The notes: generated from the letters alone by a model not told the origin. Shown: positions 8,941-18,294, counted from the first letter of the stretch. The stretch is 64,000 bases of DNA from Bradyrhizobium sp. BR13661 (GCF_029892425.1 NZ_JARXWB010000004.1:124001-188000), one strand, 5' to 3'. Program-made: numbers and translations.

Positions 8941-9273
8941 ATGCCCAACGTCGTCTTTCACAGGAACGGCCAGACCTTTCACGGCGAGATCAAGGAAAAC
9001 ACTAATCTCGTCGTGAGGGCGGGCATCCGGCAATTTCCCCATCCGAACTTCCTCTACGGCTGCGGCATGGGCAAATGCGGGAAGTGCGCGGCCCTGATCA
9101 TCAAGGGCGCCGAGCATCTGCCCGAACCGAACTGGAAGGAAAAGAAGCGGCTCGGCGCACGAATTGAGGCCGGCTATCGGCTGGCCTGCCAGCTCTGGCT
9201 CACTCACGACGTCGAGCTGTCGCAGGAGGCAACGCCGCTCGCCGACGTCGTCGCAGCCGGCAAGGTCGGTTGA
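8941..9273 (+). CDS. 2Fe-2S ferredoxin, first of two in the operon
   Basis: A 110-residue plant-type ferredoxin domain. The cluster-binding loop CGMGKCGKC supplies three cysteines with C-x4-C-x2-C spacing, and the fourth lies in LACQLW about 40 residues later. GAGG precedes the start and the gene is 10 bases after the oxidase stop, so co-transcription is very likely. It probably passes electrons to the di-iron oxidase. The loop and overall sequence differ clearly from the second ferredoxin at 9636, so this is not a recent tandem duplication; the two may act at different steps or potentials. No ferredoxin reductase gene is visible nearby. Confidence 0.9.
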   Translation: MPNVVFHRNGQTFHGEIKENTNLVVRAGIRQFPHPNFLYGCGMGKCGKCAALIIKGAEHLPEPNWKEKKRLGARIEAGYRLACQLWLTHDVELSQEATPLADVVAAGKVG

Positions 9274-9339
9274 TTCAGTGAATGCCGGGGGCCGTATCGG
9301 CCTTGCGGCAATTCTCGGCAAATACGGGAGACGTGAGCG

Positions 9340-9636
9340 ATGTATGTGATCCTGACCAGCAAGGACGGCCTGTTCCGGACCGAGATCGTCGATGGGCTGC
9401 GGCCCCTCGCCTCTTACGACTATCTGTTCTATGGCACCAAGAAGGCAACCTTCGTGATCGCGGAGCTGCTCAAGGACACCAAGATCAACGTGATCGACGA
9501 AGCGTGGTCGCCGCCGATCGTGAATCAGGTGCCGTCCAAGTTCCTCGAGAAATTCGCAACGCCGGAACTGGCCTATCGCGAGCTCGAGCACCTCACCACC
9601 TTCGGCCACATGGACACGAAGCTGCGCAAGTCGTGA
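9340..9636 (+). CDS. Unknown 98-residue protein between two ferredoxins
   Basis: I do not recognise this family. It is cysteine-free, soluble-looking, rich in aromatic residues and leucine (SYDYLFYGTKKATFVIAELL) and ends in a basic tail (TKLRKS). GGGAG precedes the start at a good distance, and the stop overlaps the start of the second ferredoxin (TGATG), so it is surely translated with the operon. With no cofactor motif, likely roles are a coupling or effector subunit for the oxidase, or a ferredoxin-docking protein; both are guesses from position only. Confidence 0.75.
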   Translation: MYVILTSKDGLFRTEIVDGLRPLASYDYLFYGTKKATFVIAELLKDTKINVIDEAWSPPIVNQVPSKFLEKFATPELAYRELEHLTTFGHMDTKLRKS

Positions 9637-10019
9637 TGTCCGATAGCACAAATCTGCCCGCAGCGAAGACCGGCACGATCGAGGTCACCTTCGTGACCAA
9701 CAACGGGAAGTCCGTCACGGCCCCCGTCGACAGCAACCTGCTGCGGATCTCCTTGCGCGAACAGGGCGGCATCCCCTTCAAATGCGGCGGAGGGCTTTGC
9801 GGGACGTGCAAATGCCTCATCGAGAAGGGGTTGCAGAACACCGACGCGATCAAGCCGAAGGAGCGCAAGCACCTCACGGAGGAGCAATTTGCCGCCGGCT
9901 ACCGGATGGCATGCCAGACCTTTCTCAAGGGCGATGTCAGTGTGTCCTGGACGCCCAAGCCCGCCAGCGCAGGGGCTCGCCCAATGGCGACGAACCCTGC
10001 GCCCGATTCGCCCGATTGA
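9636..10019 (+). CDS. 2Fe-2S ferredoxin, second of two in the operon
   Basis: A 127-residue protein with the cluster motif CGGGLCGTCKC (C-x4-C-x2-C, plus an extra Cys two residues on) and the fourth cysteine in MACQTF. The N-terminal ~15 residues and the proline/alanine-rich tail after residue ~105 are unstructured extensions. The ATG at 9636 overlaps the stop of the 98-residue gene by one base. Two divergent ferredoxins flanking one small protein behind a di-iron oxidase is an uncommon layout. It probably serves as alternative or sequential electron donor. Confidence 0.9.
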   Translation: MSDSTNLPAAKTGTIEVTFVTNNGKSVTAPVDSNLLRISLREQGGIPFKCGGGLCGTCKCLIEKGLQNTDAIKPKERKHLTEEQFAAGYRMACQTFLKGDVSVSWTPKPASAGARPMATNPAPDSPD

Positions 10020-10188
10020 TCTGGTGGGTGGTGCCGGTCTTCCCGGCGACGACGGCTTGCCGCTGTACAATGGGCAGTCTAAGTACGTTTGTGCCGTCCC
10101 GCCGGTCAGTCCGCGCTCGGTCGGTGGCGGATCGAATCTCTCCGCGCGGTTCGAAATATCAAACCGGTGCGGTTGAGAAGGTCATCTC

Positions 10189-10962
10189 ATGGCTGGCAGG
10201 CTGGGAAATTCGAAACGACGCCTCGGCGACGACTACCTCTCCCTCCACGACAAGGTCATCGAGGAGCTGCGCCAGGCCATCTTGAGCCGGCGCCTCAAGC
10301 CCGGTGAGCGGCTGGTCGAAGGGCGTCTTGCGGAGGAGCTCGGCGTCTCCCGGAATCCGGTGCGGGAAGCAATCCGGGTGCTGACGACCGAGGGCCTGGT
10401 CGAAGTCACCGCGCGGCGCGGCGCCTCGGTGCTTGCCATGACCGACGAGGAAGCGCGGGAGACGATCGAGGTTCGCGCGCTCTTGGAAGGACAGAACGCA
10501 CGGCTGGCCGCGCGTCGCCGCGATCAGGATATTCTGGCGCGCATTGCAGCCGTTCTGAACAAGGGCACGGAAGCGGTTGCGGCCAAGCGCTTTGAGCTCT
10601 TGTCGGATCTCAATCAGCAATTCCACAACGAGCTTGCCGCGGCCGGCCGCAATCGCGTGCTCTCCGATCTGCTCAAACGGCTCCGCGAGAGAACCGCGAT
10701 GTTGTTCGCGCCAACCGATCCGGAGCGCCAGGCGCGAACCTGGGACGAGCATGCCGGCATCTTGCGCGCCATCATCGCCGGCGACGAGCGCGCCGCGGCC
10801 ACGCTTGCCGCAGAGCATGTCATGCGCGCCGGCGCCGATTTTCTGGCGACCCTTCATATTCCCGAAGAAAGTCCGTCGCTGGACACGATGCCCGCGCGAC
10901 CGATTGATGCGACGGCAAAGTCGAAGCCCCGCCGCGCCGCCGGCGGACGCACGAAGAAGTAG
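10189..10962 (+). CDS. GntR family regulator with FCD domain
   Basis: A 257-residue regulator. The N-terminal winged helix spans about residues 18-85 (EELGVSRNPVREAIRVL is the recognition region, RRGASV the wing). The all-helical FCD effector domain follows; candidate metal-coordinating histidines are in FHNEL, DEHAGI and AEHVM. The lysine/arginine-rich tail after residue 235 looks disordered. It is the last gene of the di-iron oxidase operon after a 169-bp gap, and it probably binds the GTATAC palindromes at 7907 and 8079, releasing on a carboxylate-like pathway metabolite as FCD proteins often do. Confidence 0.9.
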   Translation: MAGRLGNSKRRLGDDYLSLHDKVIEELRQAILSRRLKPGERLVEGRLAEELGVSRNPVREAIRVLTTEGLVEVTARRGASVLAMTDEEARETIEVRALLEGQNARLAARRRDQDILARIAAVLNKGTEAVAAKRFELLSDLNQQFHNELAAAGRNRVLSDLLKRLRERTAMLFAPTDPERQARTWDEHAGILRAIIAGDERAAATLAAEHVMRAGADFLATLHIPEESPSLDTMPARPIDATAKSKPRRAAGGRTKK

Positions 10963-10982
10963 CCAAGAGCGAGAGGCCTAGT

Positions 10983-12158
10983 CTAGCGTCGCCCCTTCCG
11001 CATCGTCGCAAGCACGATGTCGGCGGCGAGCACGCTCGGCGATTTATTGCCGGTCGACATGATGGTGTCGAGCTGCGCAAAGGCTTCGACCTGTCGCGTG
11101 CGCATCGGTGAATCCGTCAGCACCTCGGACAGGGCGCTCGCGAGCTTCTCCGGCGTGCAGTCTTCCTGCAAGAATTCGGGAATCACCTCCCTGCCAATCA
11201 CGAGATTGGCGAGGATGACCGAAGGCACCTGGATCGCGCGGCGCAGGATGAAGGCCTCTATCGCGCCGACGCGATAGGCCGTCACCATCGGAATGCCCGA
11301 CAGTGCCAGCTCCAGCGTCACCGTGCCTGATTTTGCCAGCGCCGCGCGCGCGATCCTGAATGCGGCGCGCTTCTCGGTTTCGCCGACCACGATCTGCGGC
11401 TTGACCGGCCAGCTTGCGATGCCGGCACGAACGGTGGCTTCGAGATGCGGCATGGTCGGCAGCATCAATTCGAATGCGACGCCCTGCCCCTGCAAACGGC
11501 CGAGCGCCGCACCGAACACGTCGAGATGATGCCGGATCTCGCTGCGACGGCTGCCCGGCAGTACCAGCAGCACCGGCGGCTCGCCAGAGCGGCGCTTTTG
11601 CTCGTCCGCATCGGGCCGCAGCGACGGCAATTGCTCGATCAGGGGATGGCCGACATAGCTGCAAGGCGGCCCGCCGAGCTTGCGATATTCCTCCGGCTCG
11701 AACGGCAGCAGACCGAGCACGTGGTCGACATAGCCGAGCATCGCGCGCGCCCGGCCCGGCCGCCAGGCCCAGACCGAGGGCGAGACGTAGTCGATGATAG
11801 GGATCGCCGGAGTCTTCGCGCGAACACGGCGCGCAACGCGATGGGTGAAATCGGGACTGTCGATGATGACGAGCACATCGGGCGCAGCCTCCGTCGCAGT
11901 ATCCGCGGTCTTGCGGATCAGGCGCAGGATTTTCGGCAGCTGCTGCACCACCGCGGCAAGGCCGACGATCGACAGTTCCTCGATCGGAAACAGTGTCTCG
12001 AGCCCTTCGCGCGCCATCGTGCGGCCCCCGACGCCCTCGAACTGCACGCCGTCGCCGAGGCGCTGGCGCAACACTTTCATCAGTGCCGAGCCGAGCCGGT
12101 CGCCGGATTCCTCCGTCGCGATCAGAAAAATCTTCCTGATGGGATCGCGCGACTGCAT
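10983..12158 (-). CDS. lpxB: Lipid-A-disaccharide synthase
   Basis: A 391-residue GT19 glycosyltransferase joining UDP-2,3-diacylglucosamine and lipid X in the fifth step of lipid A synthesis at the inner membrane. The N-terminal ATEESGDRLG matches the family's GExSGD region; IIDYVSPSVWAWRPGRA and the C-terminal nucleotide-binding part also fit. The ATG at 12158 overlaps the LpxI stop (GTGATG); a GTG three bases earlier is possible. It is the last gene of the bamA-to-lpxB block and converges on the GntR gene with only a 20-bp gap. Confidence 0.95.
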   Translation of the reverse strand: MQSRDPIRKIFLIATEESGDRLGSALMKVLRQRLGDGVQFEGVGGRTMAREGLETLFPIEELSIVGLAAVVQQLPKILRLIRKTADTATEAAPDVLVIIDSPDFTHRVARRVRAKTPAIPIIDYVSPSVWAWRPGRARAMLGYVDHVLGLLPFEPEEYRKLGGPPCSYVGHPLIEQLPSLRPDADEQKRRSGEPPVLLVLPGSRRSEIRHHLDVFGAALGRLQGQGVAFELMLPTMPHLEATVRAGIASWPVKPQIVVGETEKRAAFRIARAALAKSGTVTLELALSGIPMVTAYRVGAIEAFILRRAIQVPSVILANLVIGREVIPEFLQEDCTPEKLASALSEVLTDSPMRTRQVEAFAQLDTIMSTGNKSPSVLAADIVLATMRKGRR

Positions 12159-13027
12159 CACGCGGGCAAGCCGACAACAAAGAGATATTTGGCGTCGGCA
12201 AGCGTAATCATCGCCTGCGGCTCCGCAGCGATGGTGTTGCCGGCGATGACGGCGACACCGGCAAGACCCGCCTTGGCGACACCCTCGATTGTGCGCGCAC
12301 CGATCGTCGGCAGGTCGAAGCGCAGATCCTGGCCGCTCTTCGGCGCCTTCACCAGCACGCCGCGCCCCGTGGCCGCGCGGATGCGGCCCTCCTCGCGCAA
12401 CCGCGCCACGCGCGCCAGCAGCGCATCGGTGCCCTCGATGTCCTCGACCGCCACCACATGGCCGTCGATCACCACGGCGGCCTGGCCGATGTCGAACGGC
12501 CCGAGCGCGGTCAGCACCGCACGCCCGCGCTCGATATCGCCTTTGGCGTTATCAGCCGGCCAGGCACGGGTGATGCAGCCCTCGGGCATCAGCAGGTCGG
12601 GCGCGACGTCCTTGATGCCGACCATGCGAAAGCCGCCTTCCTCGAGAATGCGCCCGACACCCGACAACAGATGATCGTCGCCGCCGCGGAAGGCGCGGAT
12701 GACGTTACCCAGCAGCCGCAACGTTGTGAAATCGAACCGGATCTCCGTGAGCGACGGCCGCACCAGCGTGCCGATGAAGATCAGGTCGCGACAGCCTTCT
12801 TCGCGGAACAGCCGCATGGCGCGGCCGAGCTGTCCGACCGAGATCCAGCGGTGACGGAATTGCTCGACCTGCTCCGGATCGCACGCTCCCCGCAGCGGAA
12901 ACAGTACCGGCGTGATGCCGCGCGCGGCGAGCGACTCGGCGACCGCGAACGGCATGGCACCACCGCCGGCGACCACGCCGACCGGCGATGAAATTCCTGA
13001 TGCCGCCGATGTCAGGTCCGCGGCCAT
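12158..13027 (-). CDS. lpxI: UDP-2,3-diacylglucosamine pyrophosphatase LpxI
   Basis: A 289-residue protein of the DUF1009 family, which replaces LpxH in most alphaproteobacteria and makes lipid X. Family landmarks are GVVAGGGAMP near the N-terminus, IGTLVRPS, and the conserved C-terminal block KAPKSGQDLRFDLPTIG carrying the essential aspartates. The in-frame extension up to 13204 lies inside lpxA and is rejected; ATG 13027 is 8 bases past the lpxA stop. Its place between lpxA and lpxB matches its pathway role. Confidence 0.95.
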   Translation of the reverse strand: MAADLTSAASGISSPVGVVAGGGAMPFAVAESLAARGITPVLFPLRGACDPEQVEQFRHRWISVGQLGRAMRLFREEGCRDLIFIGTLVRPSLTEIRFDFTTLRLLGNVIRAFRGGDDHLLSGVGRILEEGGFRMVGIKDVAPDLLMPEGCITRAWPADNAKGDIERGRAVLTALGPFDIGQAAVVIDGHVVAVEDIEGTDALLARVARLREEGRIRAATGRGVLVKAPKSGQDLRFDLPTIGARTIEGVAKAGLAGVAVIAGNTIAAEPQAMITLADAKYLFVVGLPA

Positions 13028-13034
13028 CCCGGCA

Positions 13035-13826
13035 TCACTTCTCGATGGTCGGAAGACAGAGCGGGCGCTTGCCCTTGCCGATAAAGCCCAGAATTTCGGC
13101 GATCGCGGGATCTTCGCTTGCGAGCGACCGCACCGCCTCCAGCCGCTCGGCGAAGGTGCCGGAGCCGTGGAACAGCTTCTGGTAGAACGCACGCACGGTC
13201 GCAAGCCGCTGCTTCGTGAACTTGCGCCGCTTCATGCCGATCAAATTGAGGCTCTCCAGCACCGCGTATTGCCCGTTGGCGAGCCCATATGGAATGATGT
13301 CGTCGCGCACGCCCGAGAGGCCGCCAACCATCACATAGGAGCCGATGCGGGTGAACTGGTGCACCGCGGACAGCCCGCCGATATAGACGGCGTCCCCGAT
13401 CTCGCAATGGCCGCCCAGCGTCGCCGAAGTCGCGAAGATCGCGTTGTTGCCGACGATGCAATCATGGCCGACATGGCTGTTGTTCATGAAGTAGCCGTCG
13501 TTGCCGACGCGCGTCTTCCCGCCGCCCTTGACGGTGCCGACGTTCATCGTCGCGCCCTCGCGGATGATGTTTCCCGAACCGATCTCGAGCGTGGTCGGCT
13601 CGCCCTTGTAGCTGAGATCCTGCGGCGCGCCGCCGAGCACTGCGAACGGCGAGATCACGCAGGCGTCGCCGACCGAGGTGTGGCCGATGACCGTGACCTG
13701 TCCGATCAGCTTGCAATTGGCCCCGATCCGGGCGTTGCGACCGATGATACAAAAAGGCCCGATCTCGGTGCCCTCGCCGATTACGGCGCCGTCTTCCACC
13801 CGGGCGGTGGGGTCGATCTTACTCAT
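13035..13826 (-). CDS. lpxA: Acyl-ACP--UDP-N-acetylglucosamine O-acyltransferase
   Basis: A 263-residue left-handed beta-helix acyltransferase that starts lipid A synthesis by 3-O-acylation of UDP-GlcNAc. Hexapeptide repeats run through the first ~190 residues (IGEGTEIGPFCIIG and similar); the catalytic histidine is probably the one in VGHDCIVGN. The C-terminal helical domain begins near GLKRRKFT-like residues (GMKRRKFTKQRLATVR). The first in-frame codon is TTG at 13829; ATG 13826 is preferred. A 183-bp spacer separates it from fabZ. Confidence 0.95.
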   Translation of the reverse strand: MSKIDPTARVEDGAVIGEGTEIGPFCIIGRNARIGANCKLIGQVTVIGHTSVGDACVISPFAVLGGAPQDLSYKGEPTTLEIGSGNIIREGATMNVGTVKGGGKTRVGNDGYFMNNSHVGHDCIVGNNAIFATSATLGGHCEIGDAVYIGGLSAVHQFTRIGSYVMVGGLSGVRDDIIPYGLANGQYAVLESLNLIGMKRRKFTKQRLATVRAFYQKLFHGSGTFAERLEAVRSLASEDPAIAEILGFIGKGKRPLCLPTIEK

Positions 13827-14012
13827 CAAGCGATCTTACTTATCAACAAGGTCTGGCTATGTGTTGAACTTGCTCGGCTTTCCGGTGGTTAGCGCGTCTG
13901 CGCCCGATCTGTCCAGTGACGTATGATCTCGGCGTGTTTCAGAAGCCGGCCGAACGAGCCGCTCTGGGCATCAACGACCTCACCCAACACGTGAACGGAC
14001 GGCCCCGCCGCC

Positions 14013-14474
14013 TCAGTCGACCAGCATGGCGCCGACATCGGCTTCGGCGACGACTTGGCCGTCGACCTTGGCGTCACCGTGAAACCACCACATCGTCTTG
14101 CGGCGCCCCAGCGAGCGCATGTGATACTCGATGGTGTCGCCGGGCAGCACGGGCTTGCGGAATTTGCACTTGTCGATGGTCAGAAAATACACCGCCCGCG
14201 GCTTCTCGGTCCCCTCGACCGACTTGATGCCGATCACGCCCGCCGTCTGCGCCATCGCCTCGATCATCATGACGCCCGGATAGACCGGACGTTCGGGGAA
14301 ATGCCCCTGGAAGGCCGGCTCGTTGAAGGTGACGTTCTTGATGCCGACACCACTGTAGTCGGTGCGGATGTTGATCACCCGGTCGATCAGCAGCATCGGA
14401 AAACGATGCGGCAGCAGCTGAAGGATCCCGTTGATATCCACCAGCGCAAACTTGATCTGTGCTTCCTCCGTCAT
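14013..14474 (-). CDS. fabZ: 3-hydroxyacyl-ACP dehydratase FabZ
   Basis: A 153-residue hot-dog-fold dehydratase of fatty acid elongation. The catalytic His is in [13 protein letters not shown] and the Glu in [10 protein letters not shown]. Clustering with lpxA and lpxD reflects competition for the same 3-hydroxyacyl-ACP pool used by lipid A synthesis. Its ATG overlaps the lpxD stop (ATGA), so the two are translationally coupled. Confidence 0.96.
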   Translation of the reverse strand: MTEEAQIKFALVDINGILQLLPHRFPMLLIDRVINIRTDYSGVGIKNVTFNEPAFQGHFPERPVYPGVMMIEAMAQTAGVIGIKSVEGTEKPRAVYFLTIDKCKFRKPVLPGDTIEYHMRSLGRRKTMWWFHGDAKVDGQVVAEADVGAMLVD

Positions 14475-15538
14475 TCCCGTCCCTCATCCTTCGGATCGGT
14501 CTTGCTGTCGCGTACCAGACGCTCCACCGCGATGATCTCCTTGAACCATTGTTTGGTCGGCTTGGCGAAATGCCCGCCCCAACGTCCCCCCGGCGGGATG
14601 TCGTCCTTGACCGCGCTCATGGCGGTTACCTGGGCTCCATCGCCGATCTTGAGGTGATTGTTGATGCCAACCTTCGCTCCCAACGCCACGTTGTCGCCGA
14701 TGGTCAGGCTGCCCGCGAGCCCGATCTGGGCCGCCAGCAAACAGTGTCGTCCAATCGTCACATTGTGACCGATCTGGACCTGATTGTCGATTTTGGTGCC
14801 CTCCCCGATCACGGTGTCACGCAGAGATCCACGATCGATCGTGGTTCCGGCGCCGACCTCGACGTCGTTCTGGATCAGCACCCGGCCCGTCTGTGGCACC
14901 TTCAGATGGCCTTCGGGGCCGAAAAAGATGAAGCCGTAGCCGTCCTGGCCGATCGAGCAGCCCGGATGGATCAGGACATTGTTCCCGATCAGCGCACACT
15001 GGATCACCGTACGGGCGCCGACATTGCAGTCCCGGCCGATCTTGACGCTCGGGCCGATCACCGCACCGACGCCGACGACCGTGCCGCTGCCGATCTCGGC
15101 ATTCGGCCCAATCACCGCGAGCGGATCGACGATGACGCCGTCCTCGAGCCGGGCCGAGGGGTCGATGATGGCCGACGGCGCGATGCCATCATTGCCGACC
15201 GAGGATTGCGGCCGCAGCGCGTCGCCATGCCATTCCCGGGCAATCCTGACGAAGGCGCGGAAGGGCTGCGTCGCCCGCAGCACCGCCACATGCGCCGGCA
15301 CCTGGCCCTCGAAGCGCGGGCTCACCAGGCATGCGCCCGCCCTGGTGGCCTTGAGCTCGCCGGCATATTTGAGGTTGTCGAAGAATGCCAGATGCATCGG
15401 GCCGGCTTCGTCGAGCGAAGCAAGGCCCGTGATCACATGGCCGCCCCTGTTGGGGTCGACCAGTTGCGCCTTGGTGAGCGCGGCAATGTCGGCCAGCGTT
15501 GAGGCCGGCGGTTTCGTGAAGAAGGTCGGCTGCGCCAT
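14471..15538 (-). CDS. lpxD: UDP-3-O-(3-hydroxyacyl)glucosamine N-acyltransferase
   Basis: A 355-residue protein carrying out the third lipid A step. An N-terminal uridine-binding domain (~residues 1-110) is followed by a hexapeptide-repeat beta-helix ([20 protein letters not shown] and on) and a C-terminal helix. The catalytic His is expected in [13 protein letters not shown]. The sequence ends in [12 protein letters not shown]. The 148-bp spacer upstream to bamA contains no OmpH/Skp gene, unlike the enterobacterial order. Confidence 0.95.
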   Translation of the reverse strand: MAQPTFFTKPPASTLADIAALTKAQLVDPNRGGHVITGLASLDEAGPMHLAFFDNLKYAGELKATRAGACLVSPRFEGQVPAHVAVLRATQPFRAFVRIAREWHGDALRPQSSVGNDGIAPSAIIDPSARLEDGVIVDPLAVIGPNAEIGSGTVVGVGAVIGPSVKIGRDCNVGARTVIQCALIGNNVLIHPGCSIGQDGYGFIFFGPEGHLKVPQTGRVLIQNDVEVGAGTTIDRGSLRDTVIGEGTKIDNQVQIGHNVTIGRHCLLAAQIGLAGSLTIGDNVALGAKVGINNHLKIGDGAQVTAMSAVKDDIPPGGRWGGHFAKPTKQWFKEIIAVERLVRDSKTDPKDEGRE

Positions 15539-15686
15539 TCCACCCCGTCGCGGTCCGGCTTCGTCATGAAGCGGTCATGCCGCATCATGCCCTATCTCAT
15601 GGATTGTACACGATCTTTTTGGCGACCGGCCCCAAGGAAACTCTCAAGGAATTCCCAGGGGGCCGGGTCATGCCCAGCTGATCGAA

Positions 15687-18242
15687 TTAGAACGACGTGC
15701 CGCCGCCGAACCGGAATTCCTGCACGCGGTCACTCTTGCCCTTGGTGAGCGGCACTGCGTAGTCAAAGCGCAGCGGACCGAACGGCGAGGCCCAAATCAG
15801 TCCGACACCGACCGACGAGCGGACCACATTGGCATTGTCATACACCAGGCCGGTACAAGTTCCAGTCGAGGACGGGTTGACGGTCGACGGCGTACAGTTC
15901 GAGTTCTTGGTCGTGGTCATTTCGTTGGTCAGCGACCACGTCGTCGGGCCCTGATAGTCGAAGAGACCGCCGGCGTCGGCGTAAACAGCGCCCTTCAGGC
16001 CAACTTCCTTCGGAAGGAACCAGAACGGCATCTGCAACTCCAGCGAAGCGCCCCAGTACTTGGTGCCGCCAAGCGCATCCTGCGAGCCGTAAGGATTGAG
16101 GTCGCGCGGACCAATGCCGTTCGGAGCGAAGCCGCGAACCAGGTTCGGACCCATCTGGAAGTGATCCAGCATGCGAAGATCCTTGTCGACCTTGTTCAGG
16201 ACACCGCCCTGGAGATGGACGAGCCCAACGAGGTCGGACACCAGCGACTGGTAGTACTTCGCGTCCGCGACGGTCTTCAGGTAGGAGACGTCGCCGCCGA
16301 CGCCGGCGAAGTCCTGCCGGAAGTCGATGAGCAGACCGTCGGTCGGGTTCTTGTTGTTGTCGAGCGTGTTGTAGGTCAGCGTGTAGCCGAGCGCCGAGGT
16401 CACCGTTTTGCCGTTCGCCAGCTCCTTGCGGACCGGCAGCGAGGCTTCGCCGTCGCTGTAGCAGCCGAGGTAGTTGGTGCCTGCGAAATTATATCCACTC
16501 GCGATAATATCCGCTGTGCCTTTCGGCGTGTTGGCATAAGCAGGGCTCGGATTGAAGTTCGGACCGAGGAAGTTGTTACAGTTCGCCAGATAGGACGGCA
16601 GCGTGATTTCCTGCCGGTAGACCGAGTAGCGCAGCTGCAGCGACAGATCCTCACGCAGCTGGAAGCCGAGGCGCGGCGCGAAGCCCAGCGTCTTGGTGCC
16701 ATAGGAGATGTAGTTGTTGGACAGCTGGGTGCGCTGATAGAAGTCGAGGCCCAGCGCGACGCGATAGTCGAGCAGATACGGCTCGACGAACGAGAGCGAA
16801 TAGCCGCGCGCATACTGGCCATAGGTGACCGACGCCTTGGCGAACAGGCCGCGGCCGAGCAGGTTACGTTCCGACACCGAGACTTCGGCGAGCGCACCGT
16901 CGGTCGTGGAGTAACCGCCCGAGACCGAGAAGTCGCCGGTCGACTTCTCTTCGAGTTCGACGATCAGGACCACGCGGTCGCTGGACGAACCCGGCTCCGT
17001 CGTGATCTTCACGGTCTTGAAGTAGTCGAGGTTCTTCAGGCGGCGCTCGGCGCGATCGACCAGCGCGCGGTTGTAGGCATCGCCCTCGGAGATATCGAAC
17101 TCGCGACGGATCACGTAGTCACGGGTGCGGGTGTTGCCGCGGATATTGATGCGCTCGATATAGGTGCGCGGACCTTCGTCGACGTTGAACACGACCGAGA
17201 CGGTGTGCGCATCGAAATTGCGGTCGCCGCCCGGACGCACCACCGCGAACGCATAGCCGCGGCGCGAGGCCTCGATCTGCATGTCCTCGACCGACTTCTC
17301 GACCGATTCGACATTGTAGAGCGAACCGACATTGACGCGCGAATAGGAGCGCAAGGACGTCGCATCGAAGTTCGGGATGCTGGTGCGGAACTCGACGGCG
17401 CCGACGCGGTACTGCTGGCCTTCCTCGATCTTGAAGGTGACGTTGAAGCCCTTCTTGCCAGGATCATACTCGGTGAGCGCAGCCACGACCTGCACGTCGG
17501 CGAAACCGTTCTTCAGGTAGAAGCGGCGAATCAGATCGCGGTCGGCCTCGACGCGGTCGGGGTCGTAAACGTTGGCGCTGCCGAGGAAGCTCAGCAGATT
17601 GGTTTCGCGCGTCTTGATGACGTCACGCAGGCGATAGCCCGAGAACGCATTGTTGCCGACGAAATCGATCGACTGAACGCCGGTCTTGGCACCTTCGTTG
17701 ACCGTGAAGATCAGATCGACGCGGTTGTTCGGCTGCTCGATGATCTCAGGCACGACGGTCACATCATAGCGACCGGAGCGGCGATAGATTTCGGCGATTC
17801 GCAGCGTGTCCGACTGCACCATGGCGCGGGAGAAGGTGCCGCGGGACTTGGACTGCACTTCAGCAGTGAGCTGCTCGTCCTTGACCTTCTTGTTGCCCTC
17901 GAACGCGACGCGCCCGATCACCGGGTTTTCCACAACCGAGACGATCAGCTGGCCGCCGGCGCCGCGGTTGATCTTCACGTCCTGGAACAGGCCGGTCTCG
18001 ATCAGCGCCTTGAGGCCGTCATCAATGGCACCCTGATCGAGGCGACCGCCGGGGCCAGGCTTGAAATAGGAGCGGATCGTCTCCACCTCGACGCGGCGAT
18101 TTCCTTCAACGGAAATCGACTGCACCGTCTGAGCGAACGCAGACGAAGGCACGAAAACAGCCCCAACCGGGGCAACCACCGGCGCGCCGAACATGATCAG
18201 GGTTGCGAGCAAGCCCCCCCGGAGTCGCAGTCCAAACTTCAT
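15687..18242 (-). CDS. bamA: Outer membrane protein assembly factor BamA
   Basis: An 851-residue Omp85 protein, the core of the BAM complex that inserts beta-barrels into the outer membrane. The signal peptide ends near SSAFAQTV, five POTRA domains follow (VQSISVEGNRRVEVETIRSY opens the first), and the C-terminal half is a 16-strand barrel ending in phenylalanine (FGGGTSF). ATG 18242 is chosen because the in-frame extension to 18344 adds a non-signal N-terminus. It sits between rseP and the lpx genes. Confidence 0.97.
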   Translation of the reverse strand: MKFGLRLRGGLLATLIMFGAPVVAPVGAVFVPSSAFAQTVQSISVEGNRRVEVETIRSYFKPGPGGRLDQGAIDDGLKALIETGLFQDVKINRGAGGQLIVSVVENPVIGRVAFEGNKKVKDEQLTAEVQSKSRGTFSRAMVQSDTLRIAEIYRRSGRYDVTVVPEIIEQPNNRVDLIFTVNEGAKTGVQSIDFVGNNAFSGYRLRDVIKTRETNLLSFLGSANVYDPDRVEADRDLIRRFYLKNGFADVQVVAALTEYDPGKKGFNVTFKIEEGQQYRVGAVEFRTSIPNFDATSLRSYSRVNVGSLYNVESVEKSVEDMQIEASRRGYAFAVVRPGGDRNFDAHTVSVVFNVDEGPRTYIERINIRGNTRTRDYVIRREFDISEGDAYNRALVDRAERRLKNLDYFKTVKITTEPGSSSDRVVLIVELEEKSTGDFSVSGGYSTTDGALAEVSVSERNLLGRGLFAKASVTYGQYARGYSLSFVEPYLLDYRVALGLDFYQRTQLSNNYISYGTKTLGFAPRLGFQLREDLSLQLRYSVYRQEITLPSYLANCNNFLGPNFNPSPAYANTPKGTADIIASGYNFAGTNYLGCYSDGEASLPVRKELANGKTVTSALGYTLTYNTLDNNKNPTDGLLIDFRQDFAGVGGDVSYLKTVADAKYYQSLVSDLVGLVHLQGGVLNKVDKDLRMLDHFQMGPNLVRGFAPNGIGPRDLNPYGSQDALGGTKYWGASLELQMPFWFLPKEVGLKGAVYADAGGLFDYQGPTTWSLTNEMTTTKNSNCTPSTVNPSSTGTCTGLVYDNANVVRSSVGVGLIWASPFGPLRFDYAVPLTKGKSDRVQEFRFGGGTSF

Positions 18243-18267
18243 TGCGCAACGCGCCCTTATCAACTTA

Positions 18268-18294
18268 CCAGACCCAACCCCAAAGCTGGTCTGG
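18268..18294. other. Inverted repeat in the bamA leader
   Basis: CCAGACC and GGTCTGG form a 7-bp stem 26 bases upstream of the bamA start in the 175-bp rseP-bamA gap. A second perfect repeat (CGTTGCT/AGCAACG) lies at 18383-18400. Neither is followed by a T run in the direction of transcription, so they may be mRNA leader or processing structures rather than terminators. Confidence 0.3.

Noticed and set aside
15624..15669. GC-rich inverted repeat after bamA as a terminator
   Set aside because: The stem is interrupted by a bulge, the loop is long, and the leftward transcript has As instead of Ts after it.
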